From: Molossus alvarezi
Lineage: Eukaryota > Chordata > Mammalia > Chiroptera > Molossidae
Assembly (NCBI GenBank): GCA_037176705.1
Contig: CM073889.1
Location: 53,065,596-53,129,595 of the forward strand
Direction: 5' to 3'
Length of the DNA stretch: 64,000 nucleotides
Shown here: in pieces, positions 25,110-38,624 of the stretch
Position numbering within the stretch: the stretch's first letter is position 1
How the letters are laid out: every line of letters begins with the position of its first letter
The notes under the pieces: generated by a model
Seen by the model: only the letters and a program-made list of their open reading frames with translations
What the model was told of the DNA's origin: nothing
Database searches by the model: none
Made by a program: the position numbers and the translations under genes

Positions 25110-27039
25110 ATGATTGAATATTTCCATTTTGGGTCAGGAAATGCACAGATCTTGGCAAGAGTCATGTGAAACACTTGAATATAGACACTCTCCTCGTGGT
25201 GTGGAGAGATCCAGTCTTCTCCTGGAAAGAACAACTAGGACAGGGCACACTGATGTGTAGAATCAAAAGTTATCCCCTTTTGTGTTCTGTGTTGGTAATG
25301 GTTTCCAAGATTGCACAGTTTTCTACAACATTTCTCAAGGCGATACTTGGAATAAGTATGGTTTCTTCTGTAGCAGTTTGTTTCGCCTAATTCTTAGAAC
25401 AGTGAACCAACCTAGGGTCTAGAATGAAATAATGGAAAGATTGATAACTACTGGTGTTACACATGTGCCATTCTTGAAACAAAGCAACTGAACACATCTA
25501 AAGTGATGTAGTTTAAACATTTGATGTGTACATCCAAGGAGAAATACATGAATGTGAAGACACTGACAATACCATGGGTGTTTCACATTGCATTTCTCTG
25601 TGAGTTAGAACAAGAGGAGGGTTCTGGAGAAAAGGCACTTGTAAAGTTGACCTGGGTATCAATTTCAATTAGCTACCCACAAATTACGCCCGGTTTGCGC
25701 GGCACAGTTTGCATTGGAGAGTTATCCAGTGTTGCATGTAAATGCAGCTGACTGCCTTCTTTCCTATACGACAAGAAAGTCAATTTGTACGAGAAGAAGA
25801 GGTAACTTTTCAACATACTACTTTTCTTCCTTGGATATGAGTTGTTTGCCTGGAAGAGTCTACAAAGCATCTGGATACCAAATACAGGCTGCGCTGCAGA
25901 AATGAAACATTTTGGTTAGAGCAGTGTTCAGGTCGTGGAAATCTATACCCTATTCAGTTCTACACACATTCTCTCCATGCGTTACCAAATGAATCAGAGT
26001 CATGCCATGGATCCACGATACATTTCACTGTTTGTGCCGATTTCCACATTAACATAAGGTGTAGATACTGTTTTCTGCAGAGAATTGAATGTAAACCCTT
26101 GTCCTCAGTGTGAAATGCTGGAATTATCCCGTGGAAATGAATGATAACTCCCGAACTTATGCTTAAAATACCCTGTGACAAATTCAACCTATTTCTTGAT
26201 ATCTGACAGAATCATCTCCATTATAACAAGGATTCCAAAGAGTTTCAGGCCTTTGAACAATGGTCCTGGATTTCATGTTTCAAGAGTATTTCCCAGAAGA
26301 ACCTATGAAAATACAGTGGATAATCAAAGGTGTGCATCACTGGTGTTCTTTCTCTGCAGAATTATATAATTACATTCAGTTCAAGAGCAGCATGGAAACC
26401 TCAATATGGTGTAGTGGCAATTGGACTGTTCAGTGGCTCTCTGTCCTAAAAACAGTGTTCCCATTGACTAACTTCTTCACATACTGTCTAAATATGGTGA
26501 AGAAGTTTCTTGGGCTATACCCACTTCACAAAACATGGAACCAACACTGGTGTTCTGTTCTGCAGATTATGTGTTAGAACAGTTGAGGAAAGTATTGATT
26601 CAAGGTAATGTGGAAACCTAACGTTTGCCTATGCCCTTAGACATACTTCTCACCAGAGATCGTTTCTAGGAGCGTTTATACACACCAAACCGATTCCAAA
26701 AGAACTGTGTTAGAACTCTGCAGTTCAGTTGAGGAAACTCACTTCCATGAAGCCTAGAGCGTGAGGCTTCTCCAACCATAAGCTGTTTTGGTTAAGTACC
26801 TAAGAAATGTCTGTTTGTTAAGGTGTAATCACACGAAAACCTAGCAGTGCACGTTTCTTTCTCTTGTTCCCTACACACAATTACAAGACTTGCTGGTGCA
26901 GTCTCAGATATCCTGAATTATGGGCAAAACTCTGTGAGAGCCAGGGGCAACATTCATTGGTGGCATGTTTAAACTTGGGAAATTGAGTACCTTTGCAAGG
27001 AAAGTGTGTAGATACATGTTCTAGTAGGAAACTGATGGA
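25110..27039 (+). repeat. Satellite unit 14 (class A to F chimera)
   Basis: Length is 1,930 bp. It has both class A deletions (GATACTG and GGATTTCATG) but lacks CCTCTCC. It then switches to the F marker AAGAAGTTTC and to a non-A tail. The A-to-F switch lies between about 26275 and 26505. Private changes lie at 25644 and 26614. Confidence 0.94.
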
Positions 27040-28970
27040 ATGATTGAATATTTCCATTTTGGGTCAGGAAATGCACAGATTATGGCAACAGTCATGTGAA
27101 ACACTTGAATATACACACTCTCCTCGTGGTGTGGAGAGATCCAGTCTTCTCCTGGAAAGAAAACTAGGACAGGGCACACTGATGTGTAGAATCAAAAGTT
27201 ATCCCCTTTTGTGTTCTGTGTTGGTAATGGTTTCCAAGATTGCACAGTGTTCTACAACATTTCTCAAGGCGATACTTGGAATAAGTATGGTTTCTTCTGT
27301 AGCAGTTTGTTTCGCCTAATTCTTAGAACAGTGAACCAACCTAGGGTCTAGAATGAAATAATGGAAAGATTGATAACCACTGGTGTTACACATGTGCCAT
27401 TCTTGAAACAAAGCAACTGAACACATCTAAAGTGATGTAGTTTAAACATTTGATGTGTACATCCAAGGAGAAATATATGAATGTGAAGACACTGACAATA
27501 CCATGGGTGTTTCACATTGCATTTCTCTGTGAGTTAGAACAAGAGGAGGGTTCTGGAGAAAAGGCACTTGTACAGTTGACCTGGGTATCAATTTCAATTA
27601 GCTACCCACAAATTATGCCCGGTTTGCGCGGCATAGTTTGCATTGGAGAGTTATCCAGTGTTGCATGTAAATGCAGCTGACTGCCTTCTTTCCTATACGA
27701 CAAGAAAGTCAATTTGTACGAGTAGAAGAGCTAACTTTTCAACATACTACTTTTCTTCCTTGGATATGAGTTGTTTGCCTGGAAGAGTCTACAAAGCATC
27801 TGGATACCAAATACAGGCTGCGCTGCAGAAATGAAACATTTTGGTTAGAGCAGTGTTCAGGTCGTGGAAATCTATACCCTATTCAGTTCTACACACATTC
27901 TCTCCATGCGTTACCAAATGAATCAGAGTCATGCCATGGATCCACGATACATTTCACTGTTTGTGCCGATTTCCACATTAACATAAGGTGTAGATACCTG
28001 TTTTCTGCAGAGAATTGAATGTAAACCCTTGTCCTCAGTGTGAAATGCTGGAAATATCCCGTGGAAATGAATGATAACTCCCGAACTTATGCTTAACGTA
28101 CCCTGTGACAAATTCAACCTATTTCTTGATATCTGACAGAATCATCTCCATTATAACAAGGATTCCAAAGAGTTTCAGGCCTTTGAACAATGGTCCTGGA
28201 TTCACATGTTTCAAGAGTATTTCCCAGAAGAACCTATGAAAATACAGTGGATAATCAAAGGTGTGCATCACTGGTGTTCTTTCTCTGCAGAATTATATAA
28301 TTACATTCAGTTCAAGAGCAGCATGGAAACCTCAATATGGTGTAGTGGCAATTGGACTGTTCAGTGGCTCTCTGTCCTAAAAACAGTGTTCCCATTGACT
28401 AACTTCTTCACATACTGTCTAAATATGGTGAAGAAGTTTCTTGGGCTATACCCACTTCACAAAACATGGAACCAACACTGGTGTTCTGTTCTGCAGATTA
28501 TGTGTTAGAACAGTTGAGGAAAGTATTGATTCAAGGTAATGTGGCAACCTAACGTTTGCCTATGCCCTTAGACATACTTCTCACCAGAGATCGTTTCTAG
28601 GAGCGTTTATACACACCAAACCGATTCCAAAAGAACTGTGTTAGAACTCTGCAGTTCAGTTGAGGAAACTCACTTCCATGAAGCCTAGAGCGTGAGGCTT
28701 CTCCAACCATAAGCTGTTTTGGTTAAGTACCTAAGAAATGTCTGTTTGTTAAGGTGTAATCACACGAAAACCTAGCAGTGCACGTTTCTTTCTCTTGTTC
28801 CCTACACACAATTACAAGACTTGCTGGTGCAGTCTCAGATATCCTGAATTATGGGAAAAACTCTGTGAGAGCCAGGGGCAACATTCATTGGTGGCATGTT
28901 TAAACTTGGGAAATTGAGTACCTTTGCAAGGAAAGTGTGTAGATACATGTTCTAGTAGGAAACTGATGGA
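27040..28970 (+). repeat. Satellite unit 15 (class F)
   Basis: Length is 1,931 bp. It carries the F set, but with CCCACAAATTATG instead of the CATACAAATTATG of units 9 and 10. The tail substitution GGGAAAAAC (A at 28856) recurs only in unit 17. Confidence 0.95.
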
Positions 28971-30901
28971 ATGATTGAATATTTCCATTTTGGGTCAGGA
29001 AATGCACAGATCTTGGCAACAGTCATGTGAAACACTTGAATATAGACACTCTCCTCGTGGTGTGGAGAGATCCAGTCTTCTCCTGGAAAGAACAACTAGG
29101 ACAGGGCACACTGATGTGTAGAATCAAAAGTTATCCCCTTTTGTGTTCTGTGTTGGTAATGGTTTCCAAGATTGCACAGTTTTCTACAACATTTCTCAAG
29201 GCGATACTTGGAATAAGTATGGTTTCTTCTGTAGCAGTTTGTTTCGCCTAATTCTTAGAACAGTGAACCAACCTAGGGTCTAGAATGAAATAATGGAAAG
29301 ATTGATAACTACTGGTGTTACACATGTGCCATTCTTGAAACAAAGCAACTGAACACATCTAAAGTGATGTAGTTTAAACATTTGATGTGTACATCCAAGG
29401 AGAAATACATGAATGTGAAGACACTGACAATACCATGGGTGTTTCACATTGCATTTCTCTGTGAGTTAGAACAAGAGGAGGGTTCTGGAGAAAAGGCACT
29501 TGTACAGTTGACCTGGGTATCAATTTCAATTAGCTACCCACAAATTACGCCCGGTTTGCGCGGCACAGTTTGCATTGGAGAGTTATCCAGTGTTGCATGT
29601 AAATGCAGCTGACTGCCTTCTTTCCTATACGACAAGAAAGTCAATTTGTACGAGAAGAAGAGGTAACTTTTCAACATACTACTTTTCTTCCTTGGATATG
29701 AGTTGTTTGCCTGGAAGAGTCTACAAAGCATCTGGATACCAAATACAGGCTGCGCTGCAGAAATGAAACATTTTGGTTAGAGCAGTGTTCAGGTCGTGGA
29801 AATCTATACCCTATTCAGTTCTACACACATTCTCTCCATGCGTTACCAAATGAATCAGAGTCATGCCATGGATCCACGATACATTTCACTGTTTGTGCCG
29901 ATTTCCACATTAACATAAGGTGTAGATACCTGTTTTCTGCAGAGAATTGAATGTAAACCCTTGTCCTCAGTGTGAAATGCTGGAATTATCCCGTGGAAAT
30001 GAATGATAACTCCCGAACTTATGCTTAAAATACCCTGTGACAGATTCAACCTATTTCTTGATATCTGACAGAATCATCTCCATTATAACAAGGATTCCAA
30101 AGAGTTTCAGGCCTTTGAATAATGGTCCTGGATACACATGTTTCAAGAGTATTTCCCAGAAGAACCTATGAAAATACAGTGGATAATCAAAGGTGTGCAT
30201 CACTGGTGTTCTTTCTCTGCAGAATTATATAATTACATTCAGTTCAAGAGCAGCATGGAAACCTCAATATCGTGTAGTGGCAATTGGACTGTTCAGTGGC
30301 TCTCTGTCCTAAAAACAGTGTTCCCATTGACTAACTTCTTCACATACTGTCTAAATATGGTGAAGAAGATTCTTGGGCTATACCCACTTCACAAAACATG
30401 GAACCAACACTGGTGTTCTGTTCTGCAGATTATGTGTTAGAACAGTTGAGGAAAGTATTGATTCAAGGTAATGTGGCAAGCTAACGTTTGCCTATGCCCT
30501 TAGACATACTTCTGACCAGAGATCGTTTCTAGGAGCGTTTATACACACCAAACCGATTCCAAAAGAACTGTGTTAGAACTCTGCAGTTCAGTTGAGGAAA
30601 CTCACTTTCATGAAGCCTAGAGCGTGAGGCTTCTCCAACCATAAGCTGTTTTGGTTAAGTACCTAAGAAATGTCTGTTTGTTAAGGTGTAATCACACGAA
30701 AACCTAGCAGTGCACGTTTCTTCTCTTGTTCCCTACACACAATTACAAGACTTGCTGGTGCAGTCTCAGATATCCTGAATTATGGGCAAAACTCTGTGAG
30801 AGCCAGGGGCAACATTCATTGGTGGCATGTTTAAACTTGGGAAATTGAGTACCTTTGCAAGGAAAGTGTGTAGATACATGTTCTAGTAGGAAACTGATGG
30901 A
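28971..30901 (+). repeat. Satellite unit 16 (common left half, class E right half, A/B-like tail)
   Basis: Length is 1,931 bp. The head is CTTGGCAACAG. The right half has GACAGATTC, GAATAATGG, GGATACACATG and ATATCGTG. The tail has A-type GCAAGCTAACG and CTTTCATG plus the B-type shortened TTTCTTCTC. Unit 18 has the same mosaic. Confidence 0.94.
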
Positions 30902-32832
30902 ATGATTGAATATTTCCATTTTGGGTCAGGAAATGCACAGATCTTGGCAACAGTCATGTGAAACACTTGAATATACACACTCTCCTCGTGGTGTGGAGAG
31001 ATCCAGTCTTCTCCTGGAAAGAACAACTAGGACAGGGCACACTGATGTGTAGAATCAAAAGTTATCCCCTTTTGTGTTCTGTGTTGGTAATGGTTTCCAA
31101 GATTGCACAGTTTTCTACAACATTTCTCAAGGCGATACTTGGAATAAGTATGGTTTCTTCTGTAGCAGTTTGTTTCGCCTAATTCTTAGAACAGTGAACC
31201 AACCTAGGGTCTAGAATGAAATAATGGAAAGATTGATAACTACTGGTGTTACACATGTGCCATTCTTGAAACAAAGCAACTGAACACATCTAAAGTGATG
31301 TAGTTTAAACATTTGATGTGTACATCCAAGGAGAAATACATGAATGTGAAAACACTGACAATACCATGGGTGTTTCACATTGCATTTCTCTGTGAGTTAG
31401 AACAAGAGGAGGGTTCTGGAGAAAAGGCACTTGTACAGTTGACCTGGGTATCAATTTCAATTAGCTACCAAAAATTATGCCCGGTTTGCGCGGCATAGTT
31501 TGCATTGGAGAGTTATCCAGTGTTGCATGTAAATGCAGCTGACTGCCTTCTTTCCTATAGGACAAGAAAGTCAATTTGTACGAGAAGAAGAGGTAACTTT
31601 TCAACATACTACTTTTCTTCCTTGGATATGAGTTGTTTGCCTGGAAGAGTCTACAAAGCATCTGGATACCAAATACAGGCTGCGCTGCAGAAATGAAACA
31701 TTTTGGTTAGAGCAGTGTTCAGGTCATGGAAATCTATACCCTATTCATTTCTACACACATTCTCTCCATGCGTTACCAAATGAATCAGAGTCATGCCATG
31801 GATCCACGATACATTTCACTGTTTGTGCCGATTTCCACATTAACATAAGGTGTAGATACCTGTTTTCTGCAGAGAATTGAATGTAAACCCTTGTCCTCAG
31901 TGTGAAATGCTGGAAATATCCCGTGGAAATGAATGATAACTCCCGAACTTATGCTTAACGTACCCTGTGACAAATTCAACCTATTTCTTGATATCTGACA
32001 GAATCATCTCCATTATAACAAGGATTCCAAAGAGTTTCAGGCCTTTGAACAATGGTCCTGGATTCACATGTTTCAAGAGTATTTCCCAGAAGAACCTATG
32101 AAAATACAGTGGATAATCAAAGGTGTGCATCACTGGTGTTCTTTCTCTGCAGAATTATATAATTACATTCAGTTCAAGAGCAGCATGGAAACCTCAATAT
32201 GGTGTAGTGGCAATTGGACTGTTCAGTGGCTCTCTGTCCTAAAAACAGTGTTCCCATTGACTAACTTCTTCACATACTGTCTAAATATGGTGAAGAAGTT
32301 TCTTGGGCTATACCCACTTCACAAAACATGGAACCAACACTGGTGTTCTGTTCTGCAGATTATGTGTTAGAACAGTTGAGGAAAGTATTGATTCAAGGTA
32401 ATGTGGCAACCTAACGTTTGCCTATGCCCTTAGACATACTTCTCACCAGAGATCGTTTCTAGGAGCGTTTATACACACCAAACCGATTCCAAAAGAACTG
32501 TGTTAGAACTCTGCAGTTCAGTTGAGGAAACTCACTTCCATGAAGCCTAGAGCGTGAGGCTTCTCCAACCATAAGCTGTTTTGGTTAAGTACCTAAGAAA
32601 TGTCTGTTTGTTAAGGTGTAATCACACGAAAACCTAGCAGTGCACGTTTCTTTCTCTTGTTCCCTACACACAATTACAAGACTTGCTGGTGCAGTCTCAG
32701 ATATCCTGAATTATGGGAAAAACTCTGTGAGAGCCAGGGGCAACATTCATTGGTGGCATGTTTAAACTTGGGAAATTGAGTACCTTTGCAAGGAAAGTGT
32801 GTAGATACATGTTCTAGTAGGAAACTGATGGA
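30902..32832 (+). repeat. Satellite unit 17 (class E left half, class F right half)
   Basis: Length is 1,931 bp. The left half has GAATATACAC, CTACCAAAAATTATG, CTATAGGAC, GGTCATGG and ATTCATTTCT. The right half has GGAAATATCC, TTAACGTAC, AAGAAGTTTC and the tail substitution GGGAAAAAC. The switch lies between 31749 and 31915. A private A lies at 31351. Confidence 0.95.
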
Positions 32833-34763
32833 ATGATTGAATATTTCCATTTTGGGTCAGGAAATGCACAGATCTTGGCAACAGTCATGTGAAACACTTG
32901 AATATAGACACTCTCCTCGTGGTGTGGAGAGATCCAGTCTTCTCCTGGAAAGAACAACTAGGACAGGGCACACTGATGTGTAGAATCAAAAGTTATCCCC
33001 TTTTGTGTTCTGTGTTGGTAATGGTTTCCAAGATTGCACAGTTTTCTACAACATTTCTCAAGGCGATACTTGGAATAAGTATGGTTTCTTCTGTAGCAGT
33101 TTGTTTCGCCTAATTCTTAGAACAGTGAACCAACCTAGGGTCTAGAATGAAATAATGGAAAGATTGATAACTACTGGTGTTACACATGTGCCATTCTTGA
33201 AACAAAGCAACTGAACACATCTAAAGTGATGTAGTTTAAACATTTGATGTGTACATCCAAGGAGAAATACATGAATGTGAAGACACTGACAATACCATGG
33301 GTGTTTCACATTGCATTTCTCTGTGAGTTAGAACAAGAGGAGGGTTCTGGAGAAAAGGCACTTGTACAGTTGACCTGGGTATCAATTTCAATTAGCTACC
33401 CACAAATTACGCCCGGTTTGCGCGGCACAGTTTGCATTGGAGAGTTATCCAGTGTTGCATGTAAATGCAGCTGACTGCCTTCTTTCCTATACGACAAGAA
33501 AGTCAATTTGTACGAGAAGAAGAGGTAACTTTTCAACATACTACTTTTCTTCCTTGGATATGAGTTGTTTGCCTGGAAGAGTCTACAAAGCATCTGGATA
33601 CCAAATACAGGCTGCGCTGCAGAAATGAAACATTTTGGTTAGAGCAGTGTTCAGGTCGTGGAAATCTATACCCTATTCAGTTCTACACACATTCTCTCCA
33701 TGCGTTACCAAATGAATCAGAGTCATGCCATGGATCCACGATACATTTCACTGTTTGTGCCGATTTCCACATTAACATAAGGTGTAGATACCTGTTTTCT
33801 GCAGAGAATTGAATGTAAACCCTTGTCCTCAGTGTGAAATGCTGGAATTATCCCGTGGAAATGAATGATAACTCCCGAACTTATGCTTAAAATACCCTGT
33901 GACAGATTCAACCTATTTCTTGATATCTGACAGAATCATCTCCATTATAACAAGGATTCCAAAGAGTTTCAGGCCTTTGAATAATGGTCCTGGATACACA
34001 TGTTTCAAGAGTATTTCCCAGAAGAACCTATGAAAATACAGTGGATAATCAAAGGTGTGCATCACTGGTGTTCTTTCTCTGCAGAATTATATAATTACAT
34101 TCAGTTCAAGAGCAGCATGGAAACCTCAATATCGTGTAGTGGCAATTGGACTGTTCAGTGGCTCTCTGTCCTAAAAACAGTGTTCCCATTGACTAACTTC
34201 TTCACATACTGTCTAAATATGGTGAAGAAGATTCTTGGGCTATACCCACTTCACAAAACATGGAACCAACACTGGTGTTCTGTTCTGCAGATTATGTGTT
34301 AGAACAGTTGAGGAAAGTATTGATTCAAGGTAATGTGGCAAGCTAACGTTTGCCTATGCCCTTAGACATACTTCTGACCAGAGATCGTTTCTAGGAGCGT
34401 TTATACACACCAAACCGATTCCAAAAGAACTGTGTTAGAACTCTGCAGTTCAGTTGAGGAAACTCACTTTCATGAAGCCTAGAGCGTGAGGCTTCTCCAA
34501 CCATAAGCTGTTTTGGTTAAGTACCTAAGAAATGTCTGTTTGTTAAGGTGTAATCACACGAAAACCTAGCAGTGCACGTTTCTTCTCTTGTTCCCTACAC
34601 ACAATTACAAGACTTGCTGGTGCAGTCTCAGATATCCTGAATTATGGGCAAAACTCTGTGAGAGCCAGGGGCAACATTCATTGGTGGCATGTTTAAACTT
34701 GGGAAATTGAGTACCTTTGCAAGGAAAGTGTGTAGATACATGTTCTAGTAGGAAACTGATGGA
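32833..34763 (+). repeat. Satellite unit 18 (copy of unit 16)
   Basis: Length is 1,931 bp. It has the same head, E-type right half and A/B-like tail as unit 16. I noticed no difference from unit 16 by eye. Confidence 0.94.
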
Positions 34764-36694
34764 ATGATTGAATATTTCCATTTTGGGTCAGGAAATGCAC
34801 AGATCTTGGCAACAGTCATGTGAAACACTTGAATATACACACTCTCCTCGTGGTGTGGAGAGATCCAGTCTTCTCCTGGAAAGAACAACTAGGACAGGGC
34901 ACACTGATGTGTAGAATCAAAAGTTATCCCCTTTTGTGTTCTGTGTTGGTAATGGTTTCCAAGATTGCACAGTTTTCTACAACATTTCTCAAGGCGATAC
35001 TTGGAATAAGTATGGTTTCTTCTGTAGCAGTTTGTTTCGCCTAATTCTTAGAACAGTGAACCAACCTAGGGTCTAGAATGAAATAATGGAAAGATTGATA
35101 ACTACTGGTGTTACACATGTGCCATTCTTGAAACAAAGCAACTGAACACATCTAAAGTGATGTAGTTTAAACATTTGATGTGTACATCCAAGGAGAAATA
35201 CATGAATGTGAAGACACTGACAATACCATGGGTGTTTCACATTGCATTTCTCTGTGAGTTAGAACAAGAGGAGGGTTCTGGAGAAAAGGCACTTGTACAG
35301 TTGACCTGGGTATCAATTTCAATTAGCTACCAAAAATTATGCCCGGTTTGCGCGGCATAGTTTGCATTGGAGAGTTATCCAGTGTTGCATGTAAATGCAG
35401 CTGACTGCCTTCTTTCCTATAGGACAAGAAAGTCAATTTGTACGAGAAGAAGAGGTAACTTTTCAACATACTACTTTTCTTCCTTGGATATGAGTTGTTT
35501 GCCTGGAAGAGTCTACAAAGCATCTGGATACCAAATACAGGCTGCGCTGCAGAAATGAAACATTTTGGTTAGAGCAGTGTTCAGGTCATGGAAATCTATA
35601 CCCTATTCATTTCTACACACATTCTCTCCATGCGTTACCAAATGAATCAGAGTCATGCCATGGATCCACGATACATTTCACTGTTTGTGCCGATTTCCAC
35701 ATTAACATAAGGTGTAGATACCTGTTTTCTGCAGAGAATTGAATGTAAACCCTTGTCCTCAGTGTGAAATGCTGGAATTATCCCGTGGAAATGAATGATA
35801 ACTCCCGAACTTATGCTTAAAATACCCTGTGACAGATTCAACCTATTTCTTGATATCTGACAGAATCATCTCCATTATAACAAGGATTCCAAAGAGTTTC
35901 AGGCCTTTGAATAATGGTCCTGGATACACATGTTTCAAGAGTATTTCCCAGAAGAACCTATGAAAATACAGTGGATAATCAAAGGTGTGCATCACTGGTG
36001 TTCTTTCTCTGCAGAATTATATAATTACATTCAGTTCAAGAGCAGCATGGAAACCTCAATATCGTGTAGTGGCAATTGGACTGTTCAGTGGCTCTCTGTC
36101 CTAAAAACAGTGTTCCCATTGACTAACTTCTTCACATACTGTCTAAATATGGTGAAGAAGATTCTTGGGCTATACCCACTTCACAAAACATGGAACCAAC
36201 ACTGGTGTTCTGTTCTGCAGATTATGTGTTAGAACAGTTGAGGAAAGTATTGATTCAAGGTAATGTGGCAACCTAACCTTTGCCTATGCCCTTAGACATA
36301 CTTTTCACCAGAGATCGTTTCTAGGAGCGTTTATACACACCAAACCGATTCCAAAAGAACTGTGTTAGAACTCTGCAGTTCAGTTGAGGAAACTCACTTC
36401 CATGAAGCCTAGAGCGTGAGGCTTCTCCAACCATAAGCTGTTTTGGTTAAGTACCTAAGAAATGTCTGTTTGTTAAGGGGTAATCACACGAAAACCTAGC
36501 AGTGCACGTTTCTTTCTCTTGTTCCCTACACACAATTACAAGACTTGCTGGTGCAGTCTCAGATATCCTGAATTATGGGCAAAACTCTGTGAGAGCCAGG
36601 GGCAACATTCATTGGTGGCATGTTTAAACTTGGGAAATTGAGTACCTTTGCAAGGAAAGTGTGTAGATACATGTTCTAGTAGGAAACTGATGGA
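34764..36694 (+). repeat. Satellite unit 19 (class E)
   Basis: Length is 1,931 bp. The left half matches unit 17, including ATTCATTTCT. The right half stays class E. The tail has CTAACCTTTG, CTTTTCACC and AAGGGGTAATC. Confidence 0.95.
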
Positions 36695-38624
36695 ATGATT
36701 GAATATTTCCATTTTGGGTCAGGAAATGCACAGATTATGGCAACAGTCATGTGAAACACTTGAATATACACACTCTCCTCGTGGTGTGGAGAGATCCAGT
36801 CTTCTCCTGGAAAGAAAACTAGGACAGGGCACACTGATGTGTAGAATCAAAAGTTATCCCCTTTTGTGTTCTGTGTTGGTAATGGTTTCCAAGATTGCAC
36901 AGTTTTCTACAACATTTCTCAAGGCGATACTTGGAATAAGTATGGTTTCTTCTGTAGCAGTTTGTTTCGCCTAATTCTTAGAACAGTGAACCAACCTAGG
37001 GTCTAGAATGAAATAATGGAAAGATTGATAACTACTGGTGTTACACATGTGCCATTCTTGAAACAAAGCAACTGAACACATCTAAAGTGATGTAGTTTAA
37101 ACATTTGATGTGTACATCCAAGGAGAAATACATGAATGTGAAGACACTGACAATACCATGGGTGTTTCACATTGCATTTCTCTGTGAGTTAGAACAAGAG
37201 GAGGGTTCTGGAGAAAAGGCACTTGTACAGTTGACCTGGGTATCAATTTCAATTAGCTACCAAAAATTATGCCCGGTTTGCGCGGCATAGTTTGCATTGG
37301 AGAGTTATCCAGTGTTGCATGTAAATGCAGCTGACTGCCTTCTTTCCTATAGGACAAGAAAGTCAATTTGTACGAGAAGAAGAGGTAACTTTTCAACATA
37401 CTACTTTTCTTCCTTGGATATGAGTTGTTTGCCTGGAAGAGTCTACAAAGCATCTGGATACCAAATACAGGCTGCGCTGAAGAAATGAAACATTTTGGTT
37501 AGAGCAGTGTTCAGGTCATGGAAATCTATACCCTATTCAGTTCTACACACATTCTCTCCATGCGTTACCAAATGAATCAGAGTCATGCCATGGATCCACG
37601 ATACATTTCACTGTTTGTGCCGATTTCCACATTAACATAAGGTGTAGATACCTGTTTTCTGCAGAGAATTGAATGTAAACCCTTGTCCTCAGTGTGAAAT
37701 GCTGGAATTATCCCGTGGAAATGAATGATAACTCCCGAACTTATGCTTAAAATACCCTGTGACAGATTCAACCTATTTCTTGATATCTGACAGAATCATC
37801 TCCATTATAACAAGGATTCCAAAGAGTTTCAGGCCTTTGAATAATGGTCCTGGATACACATGTTTCAAGAGTATTTCCCAGAAGAACCTATGAAAATACA
37901 GTGGATAATCAAAGGTGTGCATCACTGGTGTTCTTTCTCTGCAGAATTATATAATTACATTCAGTTCAAGAGCAGCATGGAAACCTCAATATGGTGTAGT
38001 GGCAATTGGACTGTTCAGTGGCTCTCTGTCCTAAAAACAGTGTTCCCATTGACTAACTTCTTCACATACTGTCTAAATATGGTGAAGAAGATTCTTGGGC
38101 TATACCCACTTCACAAAACATGGAACCAACACTGGTGTTCTGTTCTGCAGATTATGTGTTAGAACAGTTGAGGAAAGTATTGATTCAAGGTAATGTGGCA
38201 ACCTAACCTTTGCCTATGCCCTTAGACATACTTTTCACCAGAGATCGTTTCTAGGAGCGTTTATACACACCAAACCGATTCCAAAAGAACTGTGTTAGAA
38301 CTCTGCAGTTCAGTTGAGGAAACTCACTTCCATGAAGCCTAGAGCGTGAGGCTTCTCCAACCATAAGCTGTTTTGGTTAAGTACCTAAGAAATGTCTGTT
38401 TGTTAAGGGGTAATCACACGAAAACCTAGCAGTGCACGTTTCTTTCTCTTGTTCCCTACACACAATTACAAGACTTGCTGGTGCAGTCTCAGATATCCTG
38501 AATTATGGGCAAAACTCTGTGAGAGCCAGGGGCAACATTCATTGGTGGCATGTTTAAACTTGGGAAATTGAGTACCTTTGCAAGGAAAGTGTGTAGATAC
38601 ATGTTCTAGTAGGAAACTGATGGA
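36695..38624 (+). repeat. Satellite unit 20 (F-type head, class E body)
   Basis: Length is 1,930 bp. The head has TTATGGCAACAG and the GAAAACT deletion. The body is class E with GCTGAAG near 37479 (shared only with unit 24), but with ATATGGTG rather than ATATCGTG. Confidence 0.94.
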
